A DNA stretch of 64,000 bases from Coprococcus phoceensis. GTDB taxonomy: Bacteria > Bacillota > Clostridia > Lachnospirales > Lachnospiraceae. Below the pieces are notes generated by a model, which searched no databases, had not been told where the DNA came from, and worked only from the letters and a program-made list of their open reading frames with translations. Each line of letters begins with the position of its first letter. Position 1 is the first letter of the stretch. The DNA is taken from positions 2,269,421 to 2,333,420 of the forward strand of contig NZ_FNWC01000007.1 in assembly GCF_900104635.1 (NCBI RefSeq). Reading direction: 5' to 3'. Shown here one piece after another: positions 46,615 to 55,373 of this stretch. Made by a program: the position numbers and the translations under genes.

Positions 46615-47968
46615 AGAAGTAGACTTAGGGAATGAACCGGTCCGACATCTTTTACTTGTTCTGGCAGTTCCGGCTATTACTTCCCAAGTAGTCAACGCAC
46701 TTTACAATATGGTTGACCGTATGTATATCGGACACATTCCGGAAGTTGGTTCCACTGCACTTACAGGGGTCGGTGTCTGTTTCCCGATTATTATGATCAT
46801 CTCCGCATTCGCTTATCTGATGGGAATGGGCGGTGCGCCAAGAGCCAGTATCTACATGGGAAAAAAAGACAATGACACTGCCGAAAAGATTTTGGGAAAC
46901 AGTTTTTCGGCGCTGGTCATTGCCTCCATTATTCTAACGGTCACTGTGCTGGTTTTTCAAGAACCGCTGCTTTATTTATTTGGCGCCAGTAAAAATACAA
47001 TTTCCTACGCCAAAAGTTATATGACAATCTATGCTATCGGTACGATTTTTGTACAGCTTACTTTAGGAATGAATGCCTTTATCTCCGCACAGGGATTTTC
47101 TACGATTAGTATGATGACAGTCATTATCGGCGCTGTCACAAATATTATTTTGGACCCTATTTTCATCTTCGGTTTCAACATGGGTGTACAAGGCGCTGCT
47201 GTCGCCACCGTTCTCTCACAGGCGTTAAGTGCTGTCTGGGCGCTGAAATTCTTATGTGGCAAAAACACGATTCTTCGTATCAAGAAGAAAAATTTAAAAA
47301 TAAAAGCTTCTGTCTTTTTACCTTGCGCAGCACTCGGAATTGCTCCATTTGCAATGCAGGCTACTGAAAGTGTGCTTGTTCTTTGCTTTAATTCTTCTCT
47401 GCTGAAATACGGAGGTGACCTGGCAGTCGGCGCCATGACGATTCTATCAAGCATCATGCAGTTTGCAATGCTTCCACTGCAGGGAATCACTCAGGGTGGT
47501 CAACCGATTATCAGCTATAATTATGGTGCGAAAAAAATAGACCGAATCAAGCAGGCATTCAAACTGCAGACCATCTCGTGTGTTGTCTATGCCACAATCA
47601 TTTGGCTCATTGCCGAGTTTGCGCCGTCGATATTTGTATCTATATTCACAAGCGATCCGCAGTTGGCAGAATTGTCACAATGGGCGCTTCGCATTTATCT
47701 GGCATGTATCTTCCTTATGGGCGTTCAGGTTTCCTGCCAGCAAACATTTATCGCATTCGGAAATTCTAAAATCAGTGCATTCCTTGCCGTATTCCGAAAG
47801 ATACTTGTGCTGATTCCACTTATTTATATTTTGCCGGCATTCATGGAGGACAATGTCAAAGCAGTCTTTTTGGCGGAACCAATTGCAGATGCCATTGCAA
47901 TTCTCACAACTGCCACGTTGTTTTATATTAATTTCAAGAAAATTATAAAGAGCGAATCACAAGTCTAG
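46595..47968 (+). CDS. MATE-family multidrug efflux transporter
   Basis: A ~457-aa cation-driven exporter with twelve predicted membrane helices in two halves. Family features include PVRHLLLVLAVPAITSQVVN, NALYNMVDRMYIGHI in helix 1-2, AFAYLMGMGGAPRASIYMGK, and in the second half LQGITQGGQPIISYNYGAKK. This resembles the MepA/DinF-type drug exporters. I place the start at 46595; an ATG at 46583 is almost adjacent to the ribosome site. It is co-transcribed with marR. The substrate is unknown. Confidence 0.92.
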   Translation: MKKTMSREVDLGNEPVRHLLLVLAVPAITSQVVNALYNMVDRMYIGHIPEVGSTALTGVGVCFPIIMIISAFAYLMGMGGAPRASIYMGKKDNDTAEKILGNSFSALVIASIILTVTVLVFQEPLLYLFGASKNTISYAKSYMTIYAIGTIFVQLTLGMNAFISAQGFSTISMMTVIIGAVTNIILDPIFIFGFNMGVQGAAVATVLSQALSAVWALKFLCGKNTILRIKKKNLKIKASVFLPCAALGIAPFAMQATESVLVLCFNSSLLKYGGDLAVGAMTILSSIMQFAMLPLQGITQGGQPIISYNYGAKKIDRIKQAFKLQTISCVVYATIIWLIAEFAPSIFVSIFTSDPQLAELSQWALRIYLACIFLMGVQVSCQQTFIAFGNSKISAFLAVFRKILVLIPLIYILPAFMEDNVKAVFLAEPIADAIAILTTATLFYINFKKIIKSESQV

Positions 47969-47973
47969 GTATT

Positions 47974-48005
47974 AAAAAAGATTGCGCTACTGCGCAATCT
48001 TTTTT
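47974..48005. terminator. Bidirectional terminator between the MATE and ABC genes
   Basis: AAAAAAGATTGCGC-TACT-GCGCAATCTTTTTT, a symmetrical hairpin with A and T runs on both sides. It serves the convergent MATE gene and ABC operon, and touches the ABC stop codon. Confidence 0.9.
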
Positions 48006-49662
48006 ACATCTGTGTCACTTCGTCCACAATCGACATTGTCGATTTGCGATGAGACACAAGTACAATTGTCTTATCTTTCCGCTCTTCCAACAAGCTTTTC
48101 AAGATAATTCCTTCATTCAGGCTGTCAATATTGCTTGTAGGCTCATCCAGCAGAATAGTCTTGGCATCATGAAGAAATGCCCTCGCAATTCCGATTCTCT
48201 GGCGTTCTCCTCCCGATACCGAATCTCCGAGTTCCCCAAGCTTTGTATCATACCCCTGTGGCAGGGAATCGATAAAATCATGAATTGCTGCCTTTTTCGC
48301 AGCCTCAATCACCTCTTCTCTTGTCGCATCCGCCTTCGTCACCTTGATATTATTTTCAATTGTGTCCTGGAACAAGAAGGTTTCCTGCGTCACATAGGAA
48401 ATATGATTTCGCAAATGCCCTGTGTCAATCTCGTTTACGTTGCGCGTTCCATAGCTGACACTGCCGGAATCTGTCTCATAAAACCGCATAAGCAGCTTTA
48501 ACAACGTTGATTTTCCACATCCGCTTCTTCCGAGAATACCATGAATCGTATTTTTGCGGATATCCAATGAGAAATTTTTCAAAATTGGTTTCTCTTCTTT
48601 TTTGTCTTCCGGGTATGTGAACGTCACATTTGAAATACGAATATCTTCATCCGGAACTCCCACATTACTTTCCACATCCATCACAACCGGTTCCTCGGCA
48701 AGCAGGTTCAATACACGATTTCCACTTGCAAGCGTCTGGTTCAGGTTGTTTGAAAGTGCGGACAATGCCGCTGTCGGTCCAAATGAACTCATCATGGCGA
48801 TGATACAGATAATTGCATTTCCGGTGATGATCACCCCGTTCGATGCCAAAAGACCGCTATATAATGTCATGCACACTCCTGCGACAAGAATAACCGTATC
48901 TGTACTGATTCTCTGTACTGCCTCCTGTTTTTTCAAAGTTGCATTCACCTGCTCCAGATGCTCCGTGAACGCATCCATTTTTTCCTGACGTTCTTTCTGC
49001 TTTTCATACTGTAAAATTTCGTCTAATCCATACAGATTATCCAAAACAGTTGTATTTAATTTTCCATAAATACTGCGGTATTTTTGCCCGTGTTTCTGTC
49101 CTGCTTTACTGTTCACCACCGGAACAACCACTCCGACAAGCAGATAGAACACCGCCGCCAATACTCCCAGTCCCACATGGAACTGTCCGATAAATACAAC
49201 CATCACAAGCGACGTGATCGCCGCAATTGCAATCGGTGAAATCGTGTGTGCATAGAACACTTCCAAAAGTTCAATATCGCTTGTGATAATCGAAATCAGA
49301 TTCCCCTTTTCTTTGCCATCCAGCTTTGCCGGAGCCAATTTTCTCAAAGAGGCAAATATCTGATGACGGATTCTGGCAAGTAATTTAAATGCAATATAAT
49401 GGTTGCTTGCCTGTTCCGCATAGCGAAGTACTCCTCGCAATACCGCAAATACAACAAGCAGCACGAATATCATTTTCATGGAAATGCTAGTCACTTCTCC
49501 AAGCAGATTTCCAATTGCCGCTCCTCCGAGAATCGTAATAAAAATCGCCATCAAATTTCCGATACATCCCATGATGATCGCAATACACATCACTCCGAGA
49601 AGGGGTTTGATCATACCAATCAGACCAAGCATCACCTGAAATCCATTTCTGTTTTTATTCAT
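48004..49662 (-). CDS. ABC exporter half-transporter (second subunit)
   Basis: A 552-aa type IV ABC exporter subunit: six-helix membrane domain (~1-310) and nucleotide-binding domain with Walker A GRSGCGKSTLLKLL, Q-loop YVTQETFLF, signature VSGGERQRIGIARAF, Walker B TILLDEPTSNID and H-loop VSHRKST. It ends only ~13 residues after the H-loop (SIVDEVTQM), where most homologues continue ~20-30 residues. The stop codon adjoins the terminator, so the shortened end may be natural. The start at 49662 overlaps the first subunit by 8 bases, following GGGGGCGG. It likely forms a heterodimer with that subunit; cargo unknown. Confidence 0.88.
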   Translation of the reverse strand: MNKNRNGFQVMLGLIGMIKPLLGVMCIAIIMGCIGNLMAIFITILGGAAIGNLLGEVTSISMKMIFVLLVVFAVLRGVLRYAEQASNHYIAFKLLARIRHQIFASLRKLAPAKLDGKEKGNLISIITSDIELLEVFYAHTISPIAIAAITSLVMVVFIGQFHVGLGVLAAVFYLLVGVVVPVVNSKAGQKHGQKYRSIYGKLNTTVLDNLYGLDEILQYEKQKERQEKMDAFTEHLEQVNATLKKQEAVQRISTDTVILVAGVCMTLYSGLLASNGVIITGNAIICIIAMMSSFGPTAALSALSNNLNQTLASGNRVLNLLAEEPVVMDVESNVGVPDEDIRISNVTFTYPEDKKEEKPILKNFSLDIRKNTIHGILGRSGCGKSTLLKLLMRFYETDSGSVSYGTRNVNEIDTGHLRNHISYVTQETFLFQDTIENNIKVTKADATREEVIEAAKKAAIHDFIDSLPQGYDTKLGELGDSVSGGERQRIGIARAFLHDAKTILLDEPTSNIDSLNEGIILKSLLEERKDKTIVLVSHRKSTMSIVDEVTQM

Positions 49663-51397
49663 TGGCAACCGCCCCCTTTCCAAATTGCTCCAATGCGCTC
49701 TGCTGTCTGAATAATCTGTGATAGTATCCATCTTCTTTGCAAAGCACTTCGTGCTGTCCTTTTTCCACAATCATTCCGTCTTTTAGTACATATATCTGAT
49801 CCGCAGACACAACATTCGCAAGTCTGTGTGAGATCAAAAGAACTGTTTTTGTTTTTGCCAGTTTTCTCACGACCGCCATAATATCATTTTCACTTTCCAC
49901 ATCTACATTAGAAGTTGCCTCATCAAATATGTAGATTGGCGTGTCATGCAAAAGCGCCCTTGCAAGAGACAGCCTTTGCTTCTGCCCGCCCGAAAGATTA
50001 GACGCTTTCTCAAGGAGAACAAAATCCAGCCCTCCGCTTTTTTCCACAAAATCCGACAGATTCACCTCGCGAAGCGCCTCTTTCATCTGTGTTTCTGTCG
50101 CATCTTCTTTTCCCATGAGAAGGTTTTCCCGAATTGTTCCTGCAAACAGATAACTGTCATGTCGGATACGGGTAATCTTTCTTCGAAGTGCTTTCAAGTC
50201 CATTTTGTCAATTGGCATATCTCCGATAAAAATCTGTCCCTCATCTGCCCTTCTGTCTCCCATTAAAAGCAGCGTAGTGGTACTCTTTCCGCAACCGGAT
50301 TCCCCGACCAATGCAGTCAATCCATGACCTGCCCGGAAGCTGATACCTTCCAGCACCTTTTTCTTTGCCTCATAGGAAAAACTTACATTTGAAAACGCAA
50401 TCTCATCAGATTCTCCTTCCATTTGGGCAGATTTTTCTCCTTGATCTTCTTCCAAATCTACCAACCGGAAAATCTTATCCGCTGCAGCATTTCCATTCAT
50501 CGCAATGTGGAAGAAGGAACCAAGCAAACGAAGCGGCAGGAAAAACTCGGCTGAGATCATAATAATGAAGAAACATTGCGCCAGTCCGATTACACCTTTT
50601 TGATACTCTAAAATACTCAAGATGATACCGACTGCTGCCCCACCGTAGGCTACCAAATCCATAATACTGATGGAATTTAACTGCATGATGAGCACGCGCA
50701 TCGTTACTTTACGAAATTTTTCCGCTTCCTCATCCATTCTTTTTGCATAACGCTCATCTGCCTGATAAATTTTCAATGTCGTAAGTCCCTGAAGGCACTC
50801 CAAAAAGGAATCTCCCATCTCCGTGTATGTTCCCCAATATTTTGCAAGCATCTTTTTCGCAAATTTCTGAACTGCTACAATTGAAAGCGGAATCAACGGA
50901 ACACAGATTAAAAGCACGACCGCCACTTTCAGGCTCATCGTTCCTACAATGACAAATAGTGTGACCGGTGCAAGCATGCTGTAGAAAAACTGTGGCATGT
51001 ATTTTCCAAAATAAATTTCCAACTGTTCCACACCTTCCGTGGTGATCTGCACCACCTCAGATGTCTGAAAATATTCTTTATAACTGCTCCCAAGCCGCAT
51101 CATTTTCTCATACACCATCGTTCGAAGTCTCGCTTTCACCTGCTTCGATGCCTCAAATGACAGCTTGCTGTTGAGCAGCGACATCAAGCTTCGTACAACC
51201 CCAACAACTGCCAACGTCACAAGCAGCCTGATACTTTGGTTTTGCAGATTTTCTCCACGAACCATTCCAGCTATAAATGTAGCTGTCTGGAGCATCAGCA
51301 CAACATTTGCAATGAGCATGACCCACTGTGTAAGAACCATCCCCCAAATGTTTTTCTGATTTTCTCTAAATTCTTTGATCAACCTCTTATGAAACAT
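49655..51397 (-). CDS. ABC exporter half-transporter (first subunit)
   Basis: A 580-aa ABC exporter subunit with six membrane helices (~20-310; ILSILEYQKGVIGLAQCFFI is near the last). The nucleotide-binding domain has Walker A GESGCGKSTTTLLLMG, signature LSGGQKQRLSLARALL, Walker B IYIFDEATSNVD and H-loop LISHRLANV. The full C-terminal ADQIYVLKDGMIVEKGQHE is present, unlike the partner. The ATG at 51397 follows GGAGGGGAAAGCAAT. The organisation resembles CydDC- or IrtAB-type heterodimers. Being downstream of ygbA and an operator shared with a flavodoxin operon hints at a thiol, haem or siderophore-type cargo, which is inference. Confidence 0.9.
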   Translation of the reverse strand: MFHKRLIKEFRENQKNIWGMVLTQWVMLIANVVLMLQTATFIAGMVRGENLQNQSIRLLVTLAVVGVVRSLMSLLNSKLSFEASKQVKARLRTMVYEKMMRLGSSYKEYFQTSEVVQITTEGVEQLEIYFGKYMPQFFYSMLAPVTLFVIVGTMSLKVAVVLLICVPLIPLSIVAVQKFAKKMLAKYWGTYTEMGDSFLECLQGLTTLKIYQADERYAKRMDEEAEKFRKVTMRVLIMQLNSISIMDLVAYGGAAVGIILSILEYQKGVIGLAQCFFIIMISAEFFLPLRLLGSFFHIAMNGNAAADKIFRLVDLEEDQGEKSAQMEGESDEIAFSNVSFSYEAKKKVLEGISFRAGHGLTALVGESGCGKSTTTLLLMGDRRADEGQIFIGDMPIDKMDLKALRRKITRIRHDSYLFAGTIRENLLMGKEDATETQMKEALREVNLSDFVEKSGGLDFVLLEKASNLSGGQKQRLSLARALLHDTPIYIFDEATSNVDVESENDIMAVVRKLAKTKTVLLISHRLANVVSADQIYVLKDGMIVEKGQHEVLCKEDGYYHRLFRQQSALEQFGKGAVANE

Positions 51398-51593
51398 ATT
51401 GCTTTCCCCTCCTTTTCTTAGTCTTATATTGCACAGCATGGGCTATCCCCAATACGCAAAAAATAACCGCCGAAAGCTTATGCATAACAATGACTGCCAT
51501 CATCTCTCCTGTCGGTCTTATCAAAAAACCGCTGACCGCCATCACTACAATCGAAACAATCAACAACTTATCAATAATTTTCTTCTTATTCAT
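51387..51593 (-). CDS. Small two-span membrane protein, DUF4405-like
   Basis: A 68-aa protein with two hydrophobic helices: LLIVSIVVMAVSGFLI and MMAVIVMHKLSAVIFCVLGI continuing to AHAVQY. The two His residues (HKLSAV and GIAHAVQY) in or near the second helix are reminiscent of DUF4405 proteins and the paired-His haem b ligands of small cytochromes, so haem binding is possible but unproven. It ends 11 bases inside the ABC subunit gene and begins 11 bases after ygbA, clearly in that operon. Confidence 0.62.
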   Translation of the reverse strand: MNKKKIIDKLLIVSIVVMAVSGFLIRPTGEMMAVIVMHKLSAVIFCVLGIAHAVQYKTKKRRGKQYVS

Positions 51594-51603
51594 TTTTCTT
51601 CTC

Positions 51604-51936
51604 CTATCTCTTTTTCATTTTTCCTTTCATTGTCACCCACATATGATCCAGCGCCTGAAGCGGATGATAAAACAACATTCTCGGTCCTGCATACTTCATA
51701 ACTTCTTTGATCTTTTCCTGCATCTCTTTTGAATAACAATGCACTTTGCAGGCACTGCAAAATGTCTTTGTCTCCATGAACGGACATTTTTCCGTTCGGA
51801 GCAACGCATAGTCCAACAGTTTCTGACATTCCGGACAGAGTTCTCCCTTGTGCTTGTGTTTTCCGCGACAATACACCCCAATCATCACACGTAGCGTTTT
51901 CTTTTCCTTTTCTCTCTTCTTATTTATGTCCACCAT
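51604..51936 (-). CDS. ygbA: YgbA-type nitrous-oxide-stimulated promoter family protein
   Basis: A 110-aa cytosolic Cys-rich protein with the family pattern: VYCRGKHKHKGELCPECQKL, DYALLRTEKCPFMETKTFC, SACKVHCYSKEMQEKI and a C-terminal YHPLQALDHM. The Cys/His set suggests metal binding. In Enterobacteria ygbA is regulated by the NO sensor NsrR and helps recovery from nitrosative stress. The ATG at 51936 is preceded by TGGAGA; an ATG 12 bases earlier lacks a ribosome site. It heads the operon with the DUF4405-like gene and the ABC exporter, under a promoter overlapped by a palindromic operator. Confidence 0.85.
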   Translation of the reverse strand: MVDINKKREKEKKTLRVMIGVYCRGKHKHKGELCPECQKLLDYALLRTEKCPFMETKTFCSACKVHCYSKEMQEKIKEVMKYAGPRMLFYHPLQALDHMWVTMKGKMKKR

Positions 51937-51986
51937 TTCGTTCTCCATTTTTGATATTGATAAGCATTTTCATTTAAAATACATGG

Positions 51987-52018
51987 ATTAGTATATGCTA
52001 ACTTTTATTTCATGTCAA
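51987..52018 (-). promoter_or_regulatory. Promoter and operator of the ygbA-ABC operon
   Basis: On the minus strand TTGACA and TATACT are exactly 17 bases apart (51990-52018). GTTAG-CATATA-CTAAT (51987-52002) overlaps the -10 box, so a bound protein would block polymerase. The pattern repeats upstream of DUF3793-flavodoxin. Confidence 0.72.
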
Positions 52019-52168
52019 GAATTTTAAATCTTTCAAAAATAAAAACCGGGAAGATCAGTGCAATACGCTTCTCTACACTCAATGCGATTTGTGACGTATT
52101 AGACTGCCAGCCCGGTGGCATATTGGAATTTATAAAAGATGACAAAACACAGGGAGGAGAACCGAAAG

Positions 52169-52523
52169 ATGAAACCAAATGATTTTGATACAAATATTTC
52201 TTATAAACATTCGAAAACATTTTCAACACGCATGCGTATTCTTTTATTCCTTGCGCTATTCATGACCGGACTTATTTCCACAGTCGGCATTATACAAATC
52301 GTTGGGCCTCTGTGTTCAGATGATTGGTTGGCTGTTCCTGGCATCTTCCGTTTTGTTTCCGCGTCTTCCAGGTTATCATTCTTCTGGAATTGAGATTTTT
52401 AGCTATGGAAGTTTTGTTCTGATCGATGGTATAAATCTAACACTGGGAATTCTAATTATCATTTTCGGTTGTTTGATTCATGAAGGATTGCGAATGCAAA
52501 AAGATTTAGATGAAGTGTTGTAA
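52169..52523 (+). pseudogene. Broken DUF2975-like membrane protein gene
   Basis: The first frame (from ATG 52169, after GGGAGGAGAACC) gives a first membrane helix ILLFLALFMTGLISTVGIIQ and ends at 52393. The end of the family appears in another frame to 52523: FSYGSFVLIDGINLTLGILI then a tail LIHEGLRMQKDLDEVL, the typical DUF2975 C-terminus. The two parts total ~118 residues against the ~150-170 usual, so a frameshift and probably an internal deletion are present. DUF2975 genes normally precede a small Cro/C1-type regulator, which is missing here. Confidence 0.65.
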
Positions 52524-52571
52524 ATATTCTATCGAACACTTTAATCGATTCTGTAACTCATAAATACAAAG

Positions 52572-52601
52572 AGAACAGCCTTCCGCAATGGTGGCTGTTC
52601 T
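52572..52601 (+). terminator. Hairpin after the DUF2975 remnant
   Basis: AGAACAGCC and GGCTGTTCT pair perfectly around a 12-base loop, followed by ATGCTTTAAA. The T tract is poor, so it is a weak terminator candidate. Confidence 0.5.
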
Positions 52602-54668
52602 ATGCTTTAAACCACTATCGGCAGAACGTAAAAACATGAATACTCTTGAACAATTACAAGAACCGTTTTATCTTGAATCAAACGTAACAATGCAGGTGAA
52701 TCAAATTCTCATTCACTGGCATTCTCCGCCTGATAGCTCACATCCATTTTCTCCAATCTGGCTATTCCATTTATCCGGGAGTTTCTCTGCAAATACACGC
52801 AAAAACCCCTCAACTGCATTTTCGAAAACACTCTTTTTCTAAGCAGTCTTTTCCTTAGTTTTTCCTTCAAATTTTTTGATCTCTTCATGAAGAAAACGAT
52901 GATATTTATTGATATTTCTTCCAATCGCATACAGCATGAATTCTTTATAAACCTTCTCTGCTGTTCGGCAGTTGAATCTTCGAAAGTTATCATTTTCTTT
53001 GATATCTCCGAAATGTCCTTCTGTCTGAATAGAACGGATCTGACGGTTTAATATTCCCTTCTCACTCTGGATGTTCGCATGGGATTCTTCCTTTAAAGCT
53101 TCCCATTGTTCATTGATCTTCATGACCTTATTTTTCTCTGCATCTTTTTCGGCATCATATTTATAGAGACATTTTTCTTTATGTCTGCAGCCGCTGCAAT
53201 CGGAACATCCATACACCTCAAAGGTTTTGTGTATAACCAGCCTGTTCTTTTTTCTCTGTCCTGATATGATGAAGTTCTCTTCCATCATGGCAGATATAAT
53301 AAAGTTCATCCTCAAATATCTGCGTTTTCATGTTGTAATACTTTCCAATCTCTTCCGTGTATGCACGTGTTTTCCGTTTTTCATGATTCTGCAGCTTGAT
53401 ATAACTGGAGATTTTATGTTTCTTTAAGTACAGAAGATTCTTTTCACTACAATAACCGCTGTCGGCAGTTACTTCCTCCAAAATTTCTCCAAACGCATTT
53501 TTGTGCTTTTCTAACACAGGAATCAATGTATTATAATCTGTCCGGTCATTGCTTACATAAGTCTGGACAATGAAATAATTCTCTACTGCAATCTGGACAT
53601 TATATGCGGCCTTTAACTGTCCGTTCTTCATATGGTCCTCTTTCATCCGCATAAAGGTGGCCTCTAAATCTGTTTTGGAATAACTGTTCCGATCCTTTCC
53701 CATGATTTCAAAACACTCTTTATATCCCATGAGACGTTCACCGCAGCTTTCCAGTTCCTCATATAGCTGCTGGATTTCCGATTTTCTCTTTCCTTTTCCA
53801 TAAACAAACGTAATGTGTTCCTGCTCTGCGATCTGCATTAGATTTTTCTGAAGTTTCAGAATCTCCAGCGGAGAACAGTTGTCAATTTCGATGATTGTAT
53901 TATTTGATAACTTTTTATGTTTTGTCAGTTTCCTTGTCCGGTTCTTTTCAATGACATCTCTTACTTTTTCCATTCCTTCTATCACAAACATATGAGCATG
54001 GGGAAGGTCATATTTGATGCCATATTCATTTTCGTCAATCAGAGCATTATACTTTTGATATACCGAATCAACGGTATCTAATAATCCTGCAAGGTGGTAG
54101 TTCAGTGTTCCTCTCCATACAAACGTATAGCGGTTTGCATTGGCTTCAATTTTTGTTCCATCAATAAATAGAGATTTTAACGTGATGAATCCTTCTTTTT
54201 GCAGACGACGAAGAAACTGATAGTTCAGTTCATCCAATACATCAGCGGTTAGTTTTTTGTTTTTAAATTCATAAAAAGCATCCCTTTTCGGTTTTTGGCC
54301 TTTGGTAAGCCAGATAAAAGCAAGGTCTCTTTCACATAATTCTACGATACGGTCAACAGCTCTTACCCCACGCATATTTGCGTAAGTAACTACAGCATAC
54401 ATCATAATTGGATTGTACCCGATTCTTCCCTTATCTGAACAATTGGCTAACAAGCCAGAAAAATCTAACTCCTCCATCACTTTTTTCAGGGTATAGACTG
54501 GATCGTCATCAGGTAAACTCAATTCAAAGAAACTAAAGTTAATTTTCTGTTGCCCTAATTCAAAAAATTCGTTATAATAATCTTGTTTTTGCATAGTTAC
54601 ATTATAACATGTAACGGAGAAGAGATGGTTGTCGTTAGCCATCTTTTTCTCTTTTTACGGAAAAATTT
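52602..54668 (-). mobile_element. IS1182-family insertion sequence (ends not resolved)
   Basis: The transposase and its flanks make up an insertion sequence between the DUF2975 remnant and a secreted-protein pair. I could not match terminal inverted repeats or a target duplication by eye, so the given limits are only the flanking hairpins. The ~240 bases left of the transposase hold no gene. Confidence 0.45.
52839..54642 (-). pseudogene. IS1182-type transposase, frameshifted
   Basis: DDE transposase of the IS1182 group. The N-terminal DUF772-like region includes QQKINFSFFELSLPDDDPVY, IGYNPIMMYAVVTYANMRGV and LKSLFIDGTKIEANANRYTF. The catalytic core has KAAYNVQIAVENYFIVQTYV and ADSGYCSEKNLLYLK, and the C-terminal Cys region has YGCSDCSGCRHKEKCLYKYD. 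The frame is broken near 53225-53228, where an extra A in a run of four turns GYTQTFEVY into GYTQNL-stop. The remainder continues to 52839 in another frame. The start may be 54642 or 54594. It is probably inactive without +1 frameshifting. Confidence 0.85.
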
Positions 54669-54708
54669 CAGGGGCAGCTTTGACTCATGCGAGTCAAAGC
54701 TGCCCCTG
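54669..54708. repeat. Perfect 18-bp-arm hairpin
   Basis: CAGGGGCAGCTTTGACTC pairs without mismatch to GAGTCAAAGCTGCCCCTG around ATGC. It lies between the insertion sequence and the secreted-protein gene. It may be the terminator of that gene (AAATTTTT follows on the minus strand) or part of the IS end. Confidence 0.7.
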
Positions 54709-54749
54709 TTTGGAACTATCTATTTCCCGACAGCCGCCTGATTTTTTTA

Positions 54750-55352
54750 TTATTGAACGTATTTAGAAATTTCAGCTATTGCATCATCCAAAGTTTGAGG
54801 AGTAGAACGAGTTTTTGCTTCATATCCAAATAAAGAATATTTACTTGCAGAGTATAATGTTTGATCCTCCAAAACTTTCACAGCTCCTTGCGTTGGGTTT
54901 AGTGGAGAGTATGGAGTACCTTCAAATGATGCTAAAAATAGCAATTCGGAATCATTTGTGTTAAAATACCCATCGGTTTCGGCTAAAAATGCTTCTGGCA
55001 TGTTTTCGAAGTCTCCTAATTGTTTCACTTCTAAAATATCACCAATTTCAACATTTCCCTTAATTACATTAGTTACCTCAATTTTAGAAATGGTATATGG
55101 TATAGAATCTGTACTATTTCGAGTTTGAGGATCAGTATTTATATTAAGGTTTTGTACATCTTCTGCTTCAAGAACTTTGCCTACAACAATTACATCAGCA
55201 GCTTCTGTGATATTACTAACTTCTGGATAATATGGATAGTCTGCTTCAAGAACTTTTGGGGACGATGCAAAATGCCCTACAATTCCAAAGGTAAGTGCTA
55301 AACAAAATATAGTACAACAGATTATGATTTTTTTATTATATATTTTTTTCAT
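54750..55352 (-). CDS. Secreted or membrane-anchored protein of unknown function
   Basis: A 200-aa protein with a signal or anchor helix (residues ~8-28, KIIICCTIFCLALTFGIVGH). The predicted mature domain contains ITEAADVIVVGKVLEAED, ISKIEVTNVIKGNVEIGD, ILEVKQLGDFENMPEAFLAE and ELLFLASFEGTPYSPLNPTQ. The VVGKV ... V.. V.KG....GD.. V pattern suggests a small beta-barrel domain seen in uncharacterised Firmicutes exported proteins. I do not recognise a named family. It begins 21 bases after the metzincin-like gene, with a good AAGGAGG site, so the two are co-transcribed. Confidence 0.72.
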   Translation of the reverse strand: MKKIYNKKIIICCTIFCLALTFGIVGHFASSPKVLEADYPYYPEVSNITEAADVIVVGKVLEAEDVQNLNINTDPQTRNSTDSIPYTISKIEVTNVIKGNVEIGDILEVKQLGDFENMPEAFLAETDGYFNTNDSELLFLASFEGTPYSPLNPTQGAVKVLEDQTLYSASKYSLFGYEAKTRSTPQTLDDAIAEISKYVQ

Positions 55353-55373
55353 AAACTCACCTCCTTAAATCCA

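Noticed and set aside
53218..53315. Programmed frameshift in the IS1182 transposase
   Set aside because: The shift needed is +1 at CAAAACC, with no canonical slippery sequence, and this family normally has one frame. A simple mutation is more likely.
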